From the NCBI GenBank assembly GCA_023457495.1, contig JAEWLQ010000076.1:1-44525 (forward strand): a DNA stretch of 44,525 nucleotides. The letters are read 5' to 3'. Position numbers and translations under genes: made by a program. The notes under the pieces were generated by a model, which was given only the letters and a program-made list of their open reading frames with translations, was not told where the DNA came from and did not search any database. Positions 7,295-16,142 of the stretch are shown here, piece by piece (positions within the stretch are counted from its first letter, which is position 1; the number at the start of each line of letters is the position of its first letter). The stretch comes from Pseudomonadota bacterium. GTDB lineage: Bacteria > Pseudomonadota > Gammaproteobacteria > Steroidobacterales > Steroidobacteraceae.

Positions 7295-10200
7295 GTGCTG
7301 GCTAACAATGTGGAGCCCGGGAAGAACCCCGGTGCTCTGGATTTCATCAGGGACGATACCGAGACTGGACGTCTGGCGCGCAGCATCGACTGGTCCGGCA
7401 CGCCGTTGGGCGCGCCGGAGACCTGGAGCCCGTCGCTGCGGATGATGGTGCCGTTCGTCTTCGCGAGCCGCTTTCCGCAGCTGCTGTGGTGGGGTCCCGA
7501 CTACGTCTGCATCTACAACGACGCCTATGCGCCGGTGCTCGGCGCCAAACATCCCCGCGCCATGGGCCAGCCGATGCGCGAGGTCTGGTCGGAGGTCTGG
7601 GATCTCCTCAAACCCCTGATCGACACTCCATTCAACGGCGGTCCCGCGACCTGGATGGAGGACCTCGATCTCGAGGTGCAGCGCCACGGCTTCGTCGAGG
7701 AGGCGCATTTCACCGTCGCCTACAGCCCGGCGCCGGACGAATCCGCGCCGCGCGGAATCGGTGGCGTCATGGCGACCGTCGTCGAGATCACCGAAAAGGT
7801 GATCGGCGAACGGCGGCTGCGCATCCTCAAGGATCTAGGCACGCAGGTCTCCGAGGCCGATACCGACGCCGGCGTCTGCCGCGCGGCCGCCGCGGTCCTC
7901 GGGCAGCACCCGAAGGACGCCCCGTTCGCGATGCTCTATCTACTCGACGAGACGGGCAAGCGGCTCGACCTGGTCGCGCGCACGGGCATCGACGCCGGCA
8001 ACGCCGGACCCGCGAGCTACGACGTACATACGGAACTCGCCGCGGCCCGCTGGCCGCTGGCCGAAGTGCTGCGCACCGAGCGCATGCAGGTCCGCGAACA
8101 TATCGAAGGACTGCCGCCCGTCACGCTCGGCCCATCGAGCAATCCGCCGCGCACCGTGGTCGTGGTGCCCATCCGCTCGAACCTCGCGAGCCGACCGGCC
8201 GGCGCGATCGTATTCGGCGTGAGCCCGAGGCTGCGCTTCGACCAGTATTACGCGGGTTTCTTCGAGCTGGCCGGCGCGCAGATCGCCACGGCCATCGCCA
8301 ACAAACGCGCCTACGAGGAAGAACGGCGCCGCGCGGCGGCGCTGGCCGAGCTCGACCGCGCGAAGACCGCGTTCTTCTCGAACGTGAGCCACGAGTTCCG
8401 CACGCCGCTGACGCTGATGCTCGGCCCGCTCGAGGACTCGCTCGCGGACGACACGCTGCCCCAGCGCCTGCGGGCGGCGCTCGAAGTCTCGCATCGCAAT
8501 TCCCTGCGCCTGCTCAAGCTCGTGAACTCGCTGCTCGATTTCGCGCGCATCGAGGCGGGACGCGTGCAGGCCAGTTACGAGGCCGTGGATCTCGCGGCGC
8601 TCACGCAGGATCTCGCGAGCAACTTCCGCTCGGCGATCGAGCGTGCGGGCCTCACGTTCTCCGTCGACTGCGACGCGCTGCCCGAACCGGTCCATGTCGA
8701 CCGCGAGATGTGGGAGAAGATCGTCCTCAACCTCTTGTCGAACGCGTTCAAGTTCACGCTCGAGGGCGGTATCCACGTGCGGCTCACGCACGAGGGCGGG
8801 ACCGCGCAACTCGTCGTCGAAGATACCGGCGTCGGTGTGCCGGAGCACGAGCTGCCGCGGTTGTTCGAGCGCTTTCATCGCGTCGAAGGCGTGGCCGCGC
8901 GCACGCACGAGGGCTCGGGCATCGGCCTCGCACTGGTGCAGGAGCTGGTCAAGCTCCACGGCGGCGCGATCGAGGCCTCGAGCGAGTTCGGCCGCGGCAC
9001 GGAATTCAGAGTGCGTATTCCGTATGGCAGCGCGCACCTCGCGCCGTCGCAGGTTTCCACGAAGGCAGCGCCCGCGCGCACCGGCGGCCATGCCCAGGCA
9101 TTCGTGCAGGAGGCGCTTCGCTGGTTGCCCGATGAGTTCGGCGACGGCCCGCGTGAACTGGCTGATCCGCTCCTCGCGCCGGCGAGTCGCGACCGCCGCT
9201 TCGCCGCGATCCACGGCGCGCGCGTGATCCTCGCGGACGACAACGCCGACATGCGCGCCTATGTCCGCGAGCTGCTCGGCGGGTTCTATGGCGTGGAAAC
9301 GGTCGCCGACGGCGAAGCGGCGCTCGCGGCCGCGCGCCAGCGGAGGCCGGACCTGATCCTCACCGACGTCATGATGCCGCGGCTCGACGGCTTCGGCCTG
9401 CTGCGCGCCATCCGCGCCGACGAGTCGTTGCGTGAAGTACCGGTCGTGCTGTTATCCGCGCGCGCGGGCGAGGAAGCGCGTATCGAGGGGCTCAATGCGG
9501 GCGCCGACGATTACATCGTGAAACCGTTCTCCGCGCGCGAACTGCTCGCGCGCGTGGATTCGCTGCTCGAGCTGGTGCGCACGCGCCGCGACAGCGAGGA
9601 GCGATTCCGCGCCTACGTGCAGGCGACCTCCGATGTGGTGTACCGCATGAACGCGGACTGGTCGGTGTTGCAGAATCTCGAAGGCCGCAACTTCATCGCG
9701 GACCAGACGAACCCCAGCCAGAACTGGGTCGAGAAATACATTCCCGAGGCCGAACGGCCGCGCATCTGGACGGCGATCCGCGCGGCGATCGCGGACAAGC
9801 AACCCTTCGAGCTCGAACACCGCGTGCTGCGCGAGGGAAAGGACCCCGGCTGGGTGTTCTCGCGCGCCATCCCGCTGCTCGACAAGAATGGCGAGATCGT
9901 CGAATGGTTCGGCGCGGCGAGCGACGTCACCGAGCGCCGTGCCACACAGGAGGCGCTGCTGCGCCAGCGGCTCGAGCTCGAACGCGCCGGGCGCCAGAAA
10001 GACGAATTCCTCGCGATGCTCGCGCACGAGCTGCGCAATCCGCTCGCGCCGATCCGCAACTCGAGCGAGTTGCTGCTGCGGCGCCTGGAACCGGACGCGC
10101 CCGCGCGCGGCGCGGTGCACACCATCGAGCGCCAGGTGACGCACCTCACGCGCATCGTCGACGACCTGCTCGACATCTCGCGCATCACGCAGGGACGCAT

Positions 10201-11077
10201 CGAACTGCGGCGCCGGCCGGTGGCGGTGGCGGACCTGGTCGCGCGCGCGCTCGAGACGGTTGAACCGCTCATTCGTCACAAGGGTCACGTCGTCACTCGC
10301 GCCGCGGTGGGTCGTCCACTGCACGTGAACGTGGATCCGGAGCGGATCGTGCAATGCCTCGGCAACCTGCTCACGAACGCCGCGAAATACACCGAGCCCG
10401 GCGGCGCGATCCGCATCGACACGCGCGAGATCGACGGCCAGGCGAGCATCGCGATCGCCGACAACGGCGTGGGCATCGCGGCCGAGCTGCTGCCCAAGGT
10501 GTTCGACCTGTTCGTGCAGGGCGAGCGCACGCTCGATCGCGCGCAGGGCGGACTCGGCATCGGCCTCTCGCTCGTGAAGAAGCTGGTGGGAATGCACGAG
10601 GGCAGCGTGCACATCGACAGCGCCGGCGCGTTGCGCGGCACGACCTGCGAGATCCGGCTGCCGCTGCACGAAGGCGCGGCCGCGAGCGCGCGCCCCGCCC
10701 CCGCCGCCGCTTCGCGGGCGCATCGCATCCTCGTCGTCGACGACAATGAAGACGCCGCGAATACGCTCGCGATGATCCTCGAGATGGACGGTCACGAAAT
10801 CGCGACCGCCCATTCGGGCCTGGAAGCGCTCGACCGTGTCGAGGCGTTCCGGCCGGGTGTCGTGCTGCTCGACATCGGCCTGCCGGGTCTCGACGGATAC
10901 CAGATCGCACAACGCATCCGCCGCGAGCCGCGCTTCGAGGGAATCCGGCTCGTCGCCCTCACCGGCTACGGCACGAGCACCGATCGGCAGCGCGCGCACG
11001 AAGCGGGATTCACGCATCACCTCGTGAAACCGGTCGACTTCGCGGATCTCAAGCGCACGCTCGATTCGCTGCATTAG
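7295..11077 (+). CDS. Hybrid histidine kinase with two kinase cores and two receiver domains
   Basis: A cytosolic 1,260-residue protein with no membrane segments. Order: PAS-like N-terminal domain (about 25-170); GAF-like domain (175-340); first HisKA with phospho-acceptor H366 (SHEFRTPLT) and ATPase domain (NLLSNAFKF, N479 onward; GSGIGLALV); receiver 1 with D691 (LILTDVMMPRLDG); PAS domain from about 765; second HisKA with H911 (AHELRNPLAP) and ATPase domain (GLGIGLSLV); receiver 2 with D1193 (VVLLDIGLPGLDG) and K in HHLVKP. The duplicated core suggests a fused sensor chain; output must go through a separate protein, since no DNA-binding domain is present. The start is GTG 7295 (AGGGAA about 9 bases upstream) or GTG 7310. 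No partner regulator is adjacent. Confidence 0.88.
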   Translation: MLANNVEPGKNPGALDFIRDDTETGRLARSIDWSGTPLGAPETWSPSLRMMVPFVFASRFPQLLWWGPDYVCIYNDAYAPVLGAKHPRAMGQPMREVWSEVWDLLKPLIDTPFNGGPATWMEDLDLEVQRHGFVEEAHFTVAYSPAPDESAPRGIGGVMATVVEITEKVIGERRLRILKDLGTQVSEADTDAGVCRAAAAVLGQHPKDAPFAMLYLLDETGKRLDLVARTGIDAGNAGPASYDVHTELAAARWPLAEVLRTERMQVREHIEGLPPVTLGPSSNPPRTVVVVPIRSNLASRPAGAIVFGVSPRLRFDQYYAGFFELAGAQIATAIANKRAYEEERRRAAALAELDRAKTAFFSNVSHEFRTPLTLMLGPLEDSLADDTLPQRLRAALEVSHRNSLRLLKLVNSLLDFARIEAGRVQASYEAVDLAALTQDLASNFRSAIERAGLTFSVDCDALPEPVHVDREMWEKIVLNLLSNAFKFTLEGGIHVRLTHEGGTAQLVVEDTGVGVPEHELPRLFERFHRVEGVAARTHEGSGIGLALVQELVKLHGGAIEASSEFGRGTEFRVRIPYGSAHLAPSQVSTKAAPARTGGHAQAFVQEALRWLPDEFGDGPRELADPLLAPASRDRRFAAIHGARVILADDNADMRAYVRELLGGFYGVETVADGEAALAAARQRRPDLILTDVMMPRLDGFGLLRAIRADESLREVPVVLLSARAGEEARIEGLNAGADDYIVKPFSARELLARVDSLLELVRTRRDSEERFRAYVQATSDVVYRMNADWSVLQNLEGRNFIADQTNPSQNWVEKYIPEAERPRIWTAIRAAIADKQPFELEHRVLREGKDPGWVFSRAIPLLDKNGEIVEWFGAASDVTERRATQEALLRQRLELERAGRQKDEFLAMLAHELRNPLAPIRNSSELLLRRLEPDAPARGAVHTIERQVTHLTRIVDDLLDISRITQGRIELRRRPVAVADLVARALETVEPLIRHKGHVVTRAAVGRPLHVNVDPERIVQCLGNLLTNAAKYTEPGGAIRIDTREIDGQASIAIADNGVGIAAELLPKVFDLFVQGERTLDRAQGGLGIGLSLVKKLVGMHEGSVHIDSAGALRGTTCEIRLPLHEGAAASARPAPAAASRAHRILVVDDNEDAANTLAMILEMDGHEIATAHSGLEALDRVEAFRPGVVLLDIGLPGLDGYQIAQRIRREPRFEGIRLVALTGYGTSTDRQRAHEAGFTHHLVKPVDFADLKRTLDSLH

Positions 11078-11195
11078 GCTATCTTGAATGTAGGAACTCA
11101 CGACTCCGCACGGGGGTCGGTTCCTTACGCGCGGATGGCTCGTAGACCGATGAGCCGGGTTCGCGCCGCTGTCATTGTGTTGGCTCAAGGCACAT

Positions 11196-12266
11196 ATGCG
11201 GTCGTATTGGCTCAATCGCTCGTTCTTTGCGGCCGCCATCTCGCTGATGGCGCTTGCGCCGTTCGCGCGCGCGCAGGAAACGACTGCGCCCGCGTTGTCC
11301 GAGGAAGAACAGAAGATCGTCGGCGTCGGCACCGCGGACGTACCCATCGGCTACGTCAACGAGAAGGATCCGTGGATCGATCGCGCGCACGAGGCGACGT
11401 TCAGCCTGCTGTGGCGCTCGGCGCGGCATGTCGACGGCTGGTTTGGCGGCCAGGGAGAAGACATCGCATACATGCAGACCCGCGGCTCGATCGCGCCCGC
11501 GTTGTTGTGGGATCAGTACGAGGGGTTTCAGCCGCGCATGCGCTTCGGGGTCGACGTGCCCCTGCCGGGACTGAACGAGCGATATCACGCCTTCATCGGC
11601 CGCGTTAATCGCGACGAATACGTGCTCGAGGATGAACCCGACTCCGGCGCGTTCGCGCAGCAGTATGGTCCGGTCGAGGACGACGAGACGCTGTTCGGCA
11701 TCCGTTATCGCTCGCCGAAACAGGGCAACACGCTGGAAGCGGATGCGGGCGTGCGGCTCGCGTTCCCGCTCGATCCTTACGTGAAGGGCAGCTACAACTT
11801 CATCAAGGGAAAATCGGACACGACGCTGTTCCAGTTCCGCCAGACCCTGTTCTGGCAGAACAGCGAAAAATTCGGCATCACGAGCCGCCTCTCCGCCGAG
11901 CAAGCGTTCGCCGGCGTGTGGATGTGGCGCTGGACCGGTTCAGGCACGTTCTCCCAGCGAACCGAAGGCGTGCGCGCGTTCACGTCGCTGCAGCTCCTGC
12001 GTGGACTGCCGAACCGGCGCGCGATCGCCGGCGAATTGTTCACGCAGGGCGAGACGGACGCCGAAGTGGAGCTGCACAACTACGGCGCGAAGATCGCCTA
12101 TCGGCAGAGCATCGCCCGCGATTGGCTCGTGCTCGAAACGCGGCTCAGTCTGACGTATCCGAAGGAACACCCTTGGGAAGTACGCAAGGCGAACTGGGGA
12201 GTAGGCATCGGCCTCGAGATGTTCTTCGGCACGAACGAATTCCTCGCGCGCCCGGTCACTTTCTGA
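11196..12266 (+). CDS. Putative outer-membrane beta-barrel protein
   Basis: From ATG 11196 the 356-residue product has a signal peptide (FFAAAISLMALAPFARA then Gln-Glu) and a body of alternating aromatic/charged strands (FQPRMRFGVDVPLPG, TLFGIRYRSP, VRLAFPLDPYVKGSYNF, WGVGIGLEMFFG). It ends Pro-Val-Thr-Phe with a terminal aromatic, consistent with a 12- to 16-strand barrel. I do not recognise a named family. The 118 bases between the histidine kinase and this gene contain only an imperfect hairpin (GTAGGAAC pairing with GTTCCTTAC) and no T-tract. A well-formed terminator follows the gene at 12302-12341, so it is probably a single-gene unit or the end of one. Confidence 0.6.
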   Translation: MRSYWLNRSFFAAAISLMALAPFARAQETTAPALSEEEQKIVGVGTADVPIGYVNEKDPWIDRAHEATFSLLWRSARHVDGWFGGQGEDIAYMQTRGSIAPALLWDQYEGFQPRMRFGVDVPLPGLNERYHAFIGRVNRDEYVLEDEPDSGAFAQQYGPVEDDETLFGIRYRSPKQGNTLEADAGVRLAFPLDPYVKGSYNFIKGKSDTTLFQFRQTLFWQNSEKFGITSRLSAEQAFAGVWMWRWTGSGTFSQRTEGVRAFTSLQLLRGLPNRRAIAGELFTQGETDAEVELHNYGAKIAYRQSIARDWLVLETRLSLTYPKEHPWEVRKANWGVGIGLEMFFGTNEFLARPVTF

Positions 12267-12301
12267 ACGACGCCGCGGAGCGTCAATGAGCACAATGTCT
12301 A

Positions 12302-12341
12302 ACTACGCGCGCGAAAGGGCCCGCGTAGTCTTCTTTTGTTT
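12302..12341 (+). terminator. Rho-independent terminator
   Basis: ACTACGCG at 12302-12309 pairs perfectly with CGCGTAGT at 12322-12329 across a 12-base loop that itself contains further GC pairing. A T-rich run (CTTCTTTTGTTT) follows at 12330-12341. It sits 36 bases after the outer-membrane protein stop and before the next small gene. Confidence 0.8.
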
Positions 12342-12380
12342 CCGCGATTCTGGTTTCCGCGACCGGCAGGTGCATCGAAC

Positions 12381-12584
12381 ATGTCACTGAAGAACAACAA
12401 GCACGCCTGGTACGTCGTGGCATGCGCGTTGCTCGTCCTAGGACTTGGCCTCATTGCGTTCGCAACCGTCGGCGGCGCGAGCGACGAAGCGGCGGCTGCG
12501 CGCAAACCCCTGAAAGCCCCTTCCGAGCGGGCGGCCCGGGAGTTTCCCAAAGAGTGGCAATGGGACGAGCCGGTGAGCCTGTAG
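12381..12584 (+). CDS. Small single-pass membrane protein, unknown function
   Basis: A 67-residue protein from ATG 12381: a short basic N-terminus (SLKNNKH), one transmembrane helix (WYVVACALLVLGLGLIAFAT, about residues 9-29), then a charged tail with APSERAAREFPKEWQWDEP. The helix may be an uncleaved signal anchor, leaving the tail in the periplasm. It lies between a terminator and a DedA gene 27 bases downstream, so cotranscription with dedA is plausible. There is no recognisable family and only a weak ribosome site (GGCAGG). Confidence 0.5.
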   Translation: MSLKNNKHAWYVVACALLVLGLGLIAFATVGGASDEAAAARKPLKAPSERAAREFPKEWQWDEPVSL

Positions 12585-12611
12585 CTCCGGTCCACGCGCC
12601 CGACTAACAAT

Positions 12612-13169
12612 GTGAACCTGGAGCATCTGCTCGAAACCTACGGCTACCTGGCGCTGTTCATCGGGACTTTCGCCGAGGGCGAGACCGTGCTCATGCTCGG
12701 CGGCCTGCTCGCGCATCGCGGCCACCTAGACCTCGCGGCCGTGATCGGCATCGCGTTCGCCTCCGCGGTGCTCGGCAACCAGTTGTACTTCTATCTTGGC
12801 CGGCGTCACGCGCAGGGTTTGCTGCGCCGATTCCCGCGACTGCGATCACAGGCGACGGCGGCCCTGCGCAAGATCGAGAACCACCAGGTGAAGTGGGCGC
12901 TCGCCATGCGATTCATGTGGGGATTCAGGATCGCGCTGCCGGTCGCGCTCGGCATGACCAACATGCGGGCGGACCTGTACTTCTGGCTCAACATCGCCTC
13001 GGGCGCCGTCTGGTCCGTGTTGTTCGCCTTGATCGGCTACGGCGCGAGCAGCGCGTTCACGCGCGTGCTCGCGGGAGTTCACGAATACGAAAAGTGGCTG
13101 ATCGCGGCGTTCCTGGCGGCGGCGCTGGTCGTACTGGCCATGCGCTGGAGGCGGCCACGCCCGGGCTGA
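12612..13169 (+). CDS. DedA-family (VTT-domain) membrane protein
   Basis: A 185-residue integral membrane protein with the DedA hallmarks: an N-terminal re-entrant region with GTFAEGETVLMLGGLLA (acidic Glu), an amphipathic basic loop, and the Arg-rich signature ALAMRFMWGFRIALPVALGM (about residues 95-115), followed by two or three more helices. DedA/VTT proteins support envelope integrity and are proposed lipid-carrier or phospholipid flippases dependent on proton-motive force. Start GTG 12612 gives the full-length family N-terminus. Its GTG context (CTAACAATGTG) also occurs at 7300-7312 near the hybrid kinase start. sdaA begins 14 bases after its stop. Confidence 0.85.
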   Translation: MNLEHLLETYGYLALFIGTFAEGETVLMLGGLLAHRGHLDLAAVIGIAFASAVLGNQLYFYLGRRHAQGLLRRFPRLRSQATAALRKIENHQVKWALAMRFMWGFRIALPVALGMTNMRADLYFWLNIASGAVWSVLFALIGYGASSAFTRVLAGVHEYEKWLIAAFLAAALVVLAMRWRRPRPG

Positions 13170-13183
13170 CGTTACAATGGCGC

Positions 13184-14560
13184 GTGGCCCTCAGCGCGTT
13201 CGACCTGTTCAAGATCGGGATCGGCCCGTCGAGCTCGCATACCGTCGGGCCGATGCGGGCGGCGCGGCTGTTCGCGCTGCGTTTGCGCGAGCGCGGCGAC
13301 CTCGAGCGTGTCGCGCGCATCGCGGTCACGCTGTACGGCTCGCTGGGCGCGACCGGCAAGGGACACGGCAGTGACAAGGCGATCGTGCTCGGGCTCATGG
13401 GGCACGAGCCGGATTCCGTGGACGTGGATGCGATCGCGCAGCTCGTGCAGCAGGTGCGCGAGACCGGCCGCCTGCGGCTGCTCGGCGTCCACGAGATCGC
13501 GTTCGCGGAACGGGACGATCTCGTGTTCAATCATCGCGACTCGCTGCCGCTGCATTCGAATGGCATGCGGTTCGCCGCGCTCGACGCCGAGGCCGGCGAG
13601 ATCGCCACGGGGACTTACTACTCGGTGGGCGGTGGATTCGTGGTCGCGGACGACGGGGACTCCCGACGCATCGTGCCGGACCTGACGCCGCTGCCGCTGC
13701 CATTCCGCACGGGCGATGAGTTGCTCGGCATCTGCGCGCGGGAGCAGCTTTCCATCGCGCAGGTCATGCGGCGTAACGAGCGCGCCTGGCGCGACGACGC
13801 CGCGATCGATGCGGGCCTCCTGAACATCTGGCGCGTGATGCAGGCCTGCGTGCGGCGCGGATGCGAAACGCCGGGCGTGTTGCCGGGCGGTTACAAGGTC
13901 AGGCGGCGCGCGCCGGAGCTGTACAAACAACTCACCGCGCCGCAGCTGGCGGCGCCGCACGATCCGCTGATCGCGCTCGACTGGGTCAACCTCTGGGCGC
14001 TCGCGGTCAACGAAGAGAATGCCGCGGGCGGACGGGTGGTCACCGCGCCCACCAATGGCGCCGCCGGCATCGTGCCCGCGCTGATGCATTACTACGCGCG
14101 TTTCGTGCCGGGCGCGAACGATGCGGGCATCGTGGATTTCCTGCTGACGGCGGCGGCCATCGGCTTCCTCTACAAGGAGAACGCGTCGATCTCGGGGGCG
14201 GAGGTCGGCTGCCAGGGCGAGGTCGGGGTTGCCTGTTCGATGTCCGCCGCGGCACTGACCGCGGTGCTGGGCGGGTCGCCCGCGCAGGTGGAGAACGCCG
14301 CCGAAATCGCGATGGAACATCACCTCGGGCTCACCTGCGATCCGGTGGGTGGACTGGTCCAGATCCCGTGTATTGAACGAAATGCGATCGGCGCGGCCAA
14401 AGCCATCAACGTCGCGCGCATGGCCCTCCGGGGGGACGGCACGCACTACGTTTCGCTCGACAAGGTCATCAAGACCATGCGAGAAACGGGCGCCGACATG
14501 AAGACCAAGTACAAGGAAACATCACGCGGCGGACTCGCCGTGAACATCGTGGAGTGTTGA
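13184..14560 (+). CDS. sdaA: L-serine ammonia-lyase (single-chain, iron-sulfur)
   Basis: A 458-residue single-chain L-serine dehydratase converting serine to pyruvate and ammonia. It has the beta-domain opening SAFDLFKIGIGPSSSHTVGP, then the alpha-domain with TAPTNGAAGIVPA and the [4Fe-4S] cysteine region EVGCQGEVGVACSMSAA and LTCDPVGGLVQIPC. Length and order match SdaA/SdaB. GTG 13184 is chosen because it begins exactly at the conserved N-terminus; the open frame further upstream overlaps dedA. The O2-sensitive cluster fits a micro-oxic lifestyle. The next gene starts 1 base after its stop, so they are probably cotranscribed. Confidence 0.95.
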   Translation: MALSAFDLFKIGIGPSSSHTVGPMRAARLFALRLRERGDLERVARIAVTLYGSLGATGKGHGSDKAIVLGLMGHEPDSVDVDAIAQLVQQVRETGRLRLLGVHEIAFAERDDLVFNHRDSLPLHSNGMRFAALDAEAGEIATGTYYSVGGGFVVADDGDSRRIVPDLTPLPLPFRTGDELLGICAREQLSIAQVMRRNERAWRDDAAIDAGLLNIWRVMQACVRRGCETPGVLPGGYKVRRRAPELYKQLTAPQLAAPHDPLIALDWVNLWALAVNEENAAGGRVVTAPTNGAAGIVPALMHYYARFVPGANDAGIVDFLLTAAAIGFLYKENASISGAEVGCQGEVGVACSMSAAALTAVLGGSPAQVENAAEIAMEHHLGLTCDPVGGLVQIPCIERNAIGAAKAINVARMALRGDGTHYVSLDKVIKTMRETGADMKTKYKETSRGGLAVNIVEC

Positions 14561-14561
14561 C

Positions 14562-15083
14562 ATGCGGATCCTCGCGTTTCCGACCGCGCTCGCGGTCCTG
14601 CTGTTGTCCGTGCCTGCGTTCGCGGAAAAACCCGTCGTGCGGTCGTATGCCGCCGGCTCGCCTTCGGGCGGGATTCCGCAGTGGAATCCGGGCGAGAAGT
14701 TCGTCGCGGTGGCGAGCGGCACCTGTTCCGGCAGCTGCCCCGTGTACGAGCTCTACGTATTCAACGATGGCCGCGTCGTGTTCGTCGGCAAGAAGGACAC
14801 CGGCAAGATCGGCGTGGCGCGCAAGAAGATTCCCGTCGATGGCTACAACGAACTACTGCGCACGATCACGCGCCATCAGGTGCTCGAGAAGGAGATCAAG
14901 CGCGGCACCTGCCTCAAGGGTCGTCCCATGCTCATGGTCATGGGCTCGACCCCTGACGGCCAGAGCATGATCGCGCAGTCGCTCAACCCCGGCTGCGAGA
15001 AACAGGCCGACATCGCCCGCGAAATCGAGCAACAGTTCATCTCGTGGGCCGAAGTCGAACCCTGGCTGGTCGCGAAGAATTGA
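14562..15083 (+). CDS. Secreted DUF6438-type protein
   Basis: A 173-residue protein with a signal peptide (MRILAFPTALAVLLLSVPAFA). The core SGTCSGSCPVYELYVFNDG (C55-x3-C59) followed by VVFVGKKDTGKIG is characteristic of DUF6438 domains. Two later cysteines (RGTCLKG and NPGCEK) suggest disulfides in the periplasm. Function is unknown in the family. ATG 14562 immediately follows the sdaA stop with GGAG about 10 bases upstream, so translation is probably coupled to sdaA. The 112 bases after it show no gene or clear terminator. Confidence 0.7.
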   Translation: MRILAFPTALAVLLLSVPAFAEKPVVRSYAAGSPSGGIPQWNPGEKFVAVASGTCSGSCPVYELYVFNDGRVVFVGKKDTGKIGVARKKIPVDGYNELLRTITRHQVLEKEIKRGTCLKGRPMLMVMGSTPDGQSMIAQSLNPGCEKQADIAREIEQQFISWAEVEPWLVAKN

Positions 15084-15195
15084 TGAGCCCTACGGGTTCG
15101 GAATAGAAAAACTGAAGATGCGGTCAGAACTCCGGAACACAGGGCCGGGGTCGTGAGATCAGGATGCGTTCCCCAACACACGAGGAGGAATGCAC

Positions 15196-15534
15196 ATGAA
15201 ATCGATCAAACTACTGGCCGCCGCGGTGGCCGCCCTGACGCTCGGCGGCATCGCCCAGGCCGAAGCGGGCCACGAGAGCGCCAGCGTCGTCGTGAAATAC
15301 GGTGACCTGAATCTCGAATCCAGCGAAGGCGTCCAGGTCCTGCGCAATCGCATCCGCCATGCCGCGCAATCGGCTTGCGGGTCGATCGAGACGAAGATCC
15401 TGGGACTGCGCGACGCGTACGATGAGTGCGTCGAGGAAGCTTTCGCCGGCGGCGTCGCCGCGGTGGGAAACCCGAACGTCACCCGGCACCAGTCGGGCAA
15501 GCGGGCGAACGCGATCGCATCGAACCGAAGCTGA
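15196..15534 (+). CDS. UrcA-family protein
   Basis: A small secreted protein (112 residues from ATG 15196) with a signal peptide (MKSIKLLAAAVAALTLGGIAQA) and the UrcA pattern: VVVKYGDLNLESSEGVQVLR followed by RIRHAAQSACG and YDECVEEA, two cysteines likely disulfide-bonded. UrcA proteins are periplasmic, of unknown function, common in Sphingomonadales and Xanthomonadales-like lineages. AGGAGG at 15183-15188 lies 7 bases before ATG 15196, and an ATG at 15190 is too close to it, so 15196 is preferred. It appears monocistronic. Confidence 0.82.
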   Translation: MKSIKLLAAAVAALTLGGIAQAEAGHESASVVVKYGDLNLESSEGVQVLRNRIRHAAQSACGSIETKILGLRDAYDECVEEAFAGGVAAVGNPNVTRHQSGKRANAIASNRS

Positions 15535-15644
15535 CCCCGGAATCTGCCGACGCGGCGTGCGGGCTGGAATGGGGGCCGTCCCCCTGTCTGACAGAATTCG
15601 GCCGCGGGGATTGCGATGCTGCGTGCAGCCACACGGAGCACGCC

Positions 15645-16142
15645 ATGATCACCGAGGCCGAAATCGAAGCGAAATTCTGGAAGGCGCTGGCCGACGACCG
15701 CGTCGCGATGCTGGGACTCGACAGCGAGTCGGGTCGCACGCGGCCGATGACCGCGCAGATCCTGCATGCCATTCATGAACGCGGGCCGATCTGGTTCTTC
15801 AGTGTGAAGGGCACGGACCTGACGGACATGCTCGATACGGAGCAACGCGCCGTCATGCAGTTTTCCGCCAAGGGACACGAGCTCTTCGCCTCCGTGCAGG
15901 GCACGCTGGCGCTCGACAACGACCGCGCGATGATCGACCGGCTCTGGAATCGTTTCGTCGCCGCCTGGTACGAGGGTGGCCGCGACGATCCGCGGCTCGC
16001 GTTGCTGCGCTTCGAGCCGGACCATGCCCAGGTCTGGCTCAACGATTCCAGCCTGTTCGCCGGCGTGAAACTGTTGTTAGGCCGCGATCCGAAAGCGGAA
16101 TACCGCGACAAGGTGGCCGAGCTGCAGCTGGGACGTCACTGA
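15645..16142 (+). CDS. Pyridoxamine 5'-phosphate oxidase-fold (general stress protein 26-like) protein
   Basis: A 165-residue protein of the split-barrel FMN-binding fold: AMLGLDSESGRTRPMTAQIL, then GPIWFFSVKGTDLTDML and QRAVMQFSAKGHELFASVQG, with a C-terminal VWLNDSSLFAGVKLLLG segment seen in the GSP26/pyridoxamine-oxidase-like stress proteins. These bind FMN or F420-like flavins; substrates are mostly unknown. ATG 15645 has GGAG about 10 bases upstream; the longer frame from 15426 runs through the UrcA gene. Its 3' end overlaps the convergent lipoprotein gene by 7 bases. Confidence 0.8.
   Translation: MITEAEIEAKFWKALADDRVAMLGLDSESGRTRPMTAQILHAIHERGPIWFFSVKGTDLTDMLDTEQRAVMQFSAKGHELFASVQGTLALDNDRAMIDRLWNRFVAAWYEGGRDDPRLALLRFEPDHAQVWLNDSSLFAGVKLLLGRDPKAEYRDKVAELQLGRH

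Noticed and set aside
11090..11140. Imperfect hairpin after the hybrid kinase
   Set aside because: The arms are imperfect and no T-tract follows, so a terminator cannot be supported.
9452..11347. A 631-codon open frame on the - strand
   Set aside because: It mirrors the hybrid kinase's second half, which carries recognisable domains; the antisense protein is Arg/Ala-rich without motifs.
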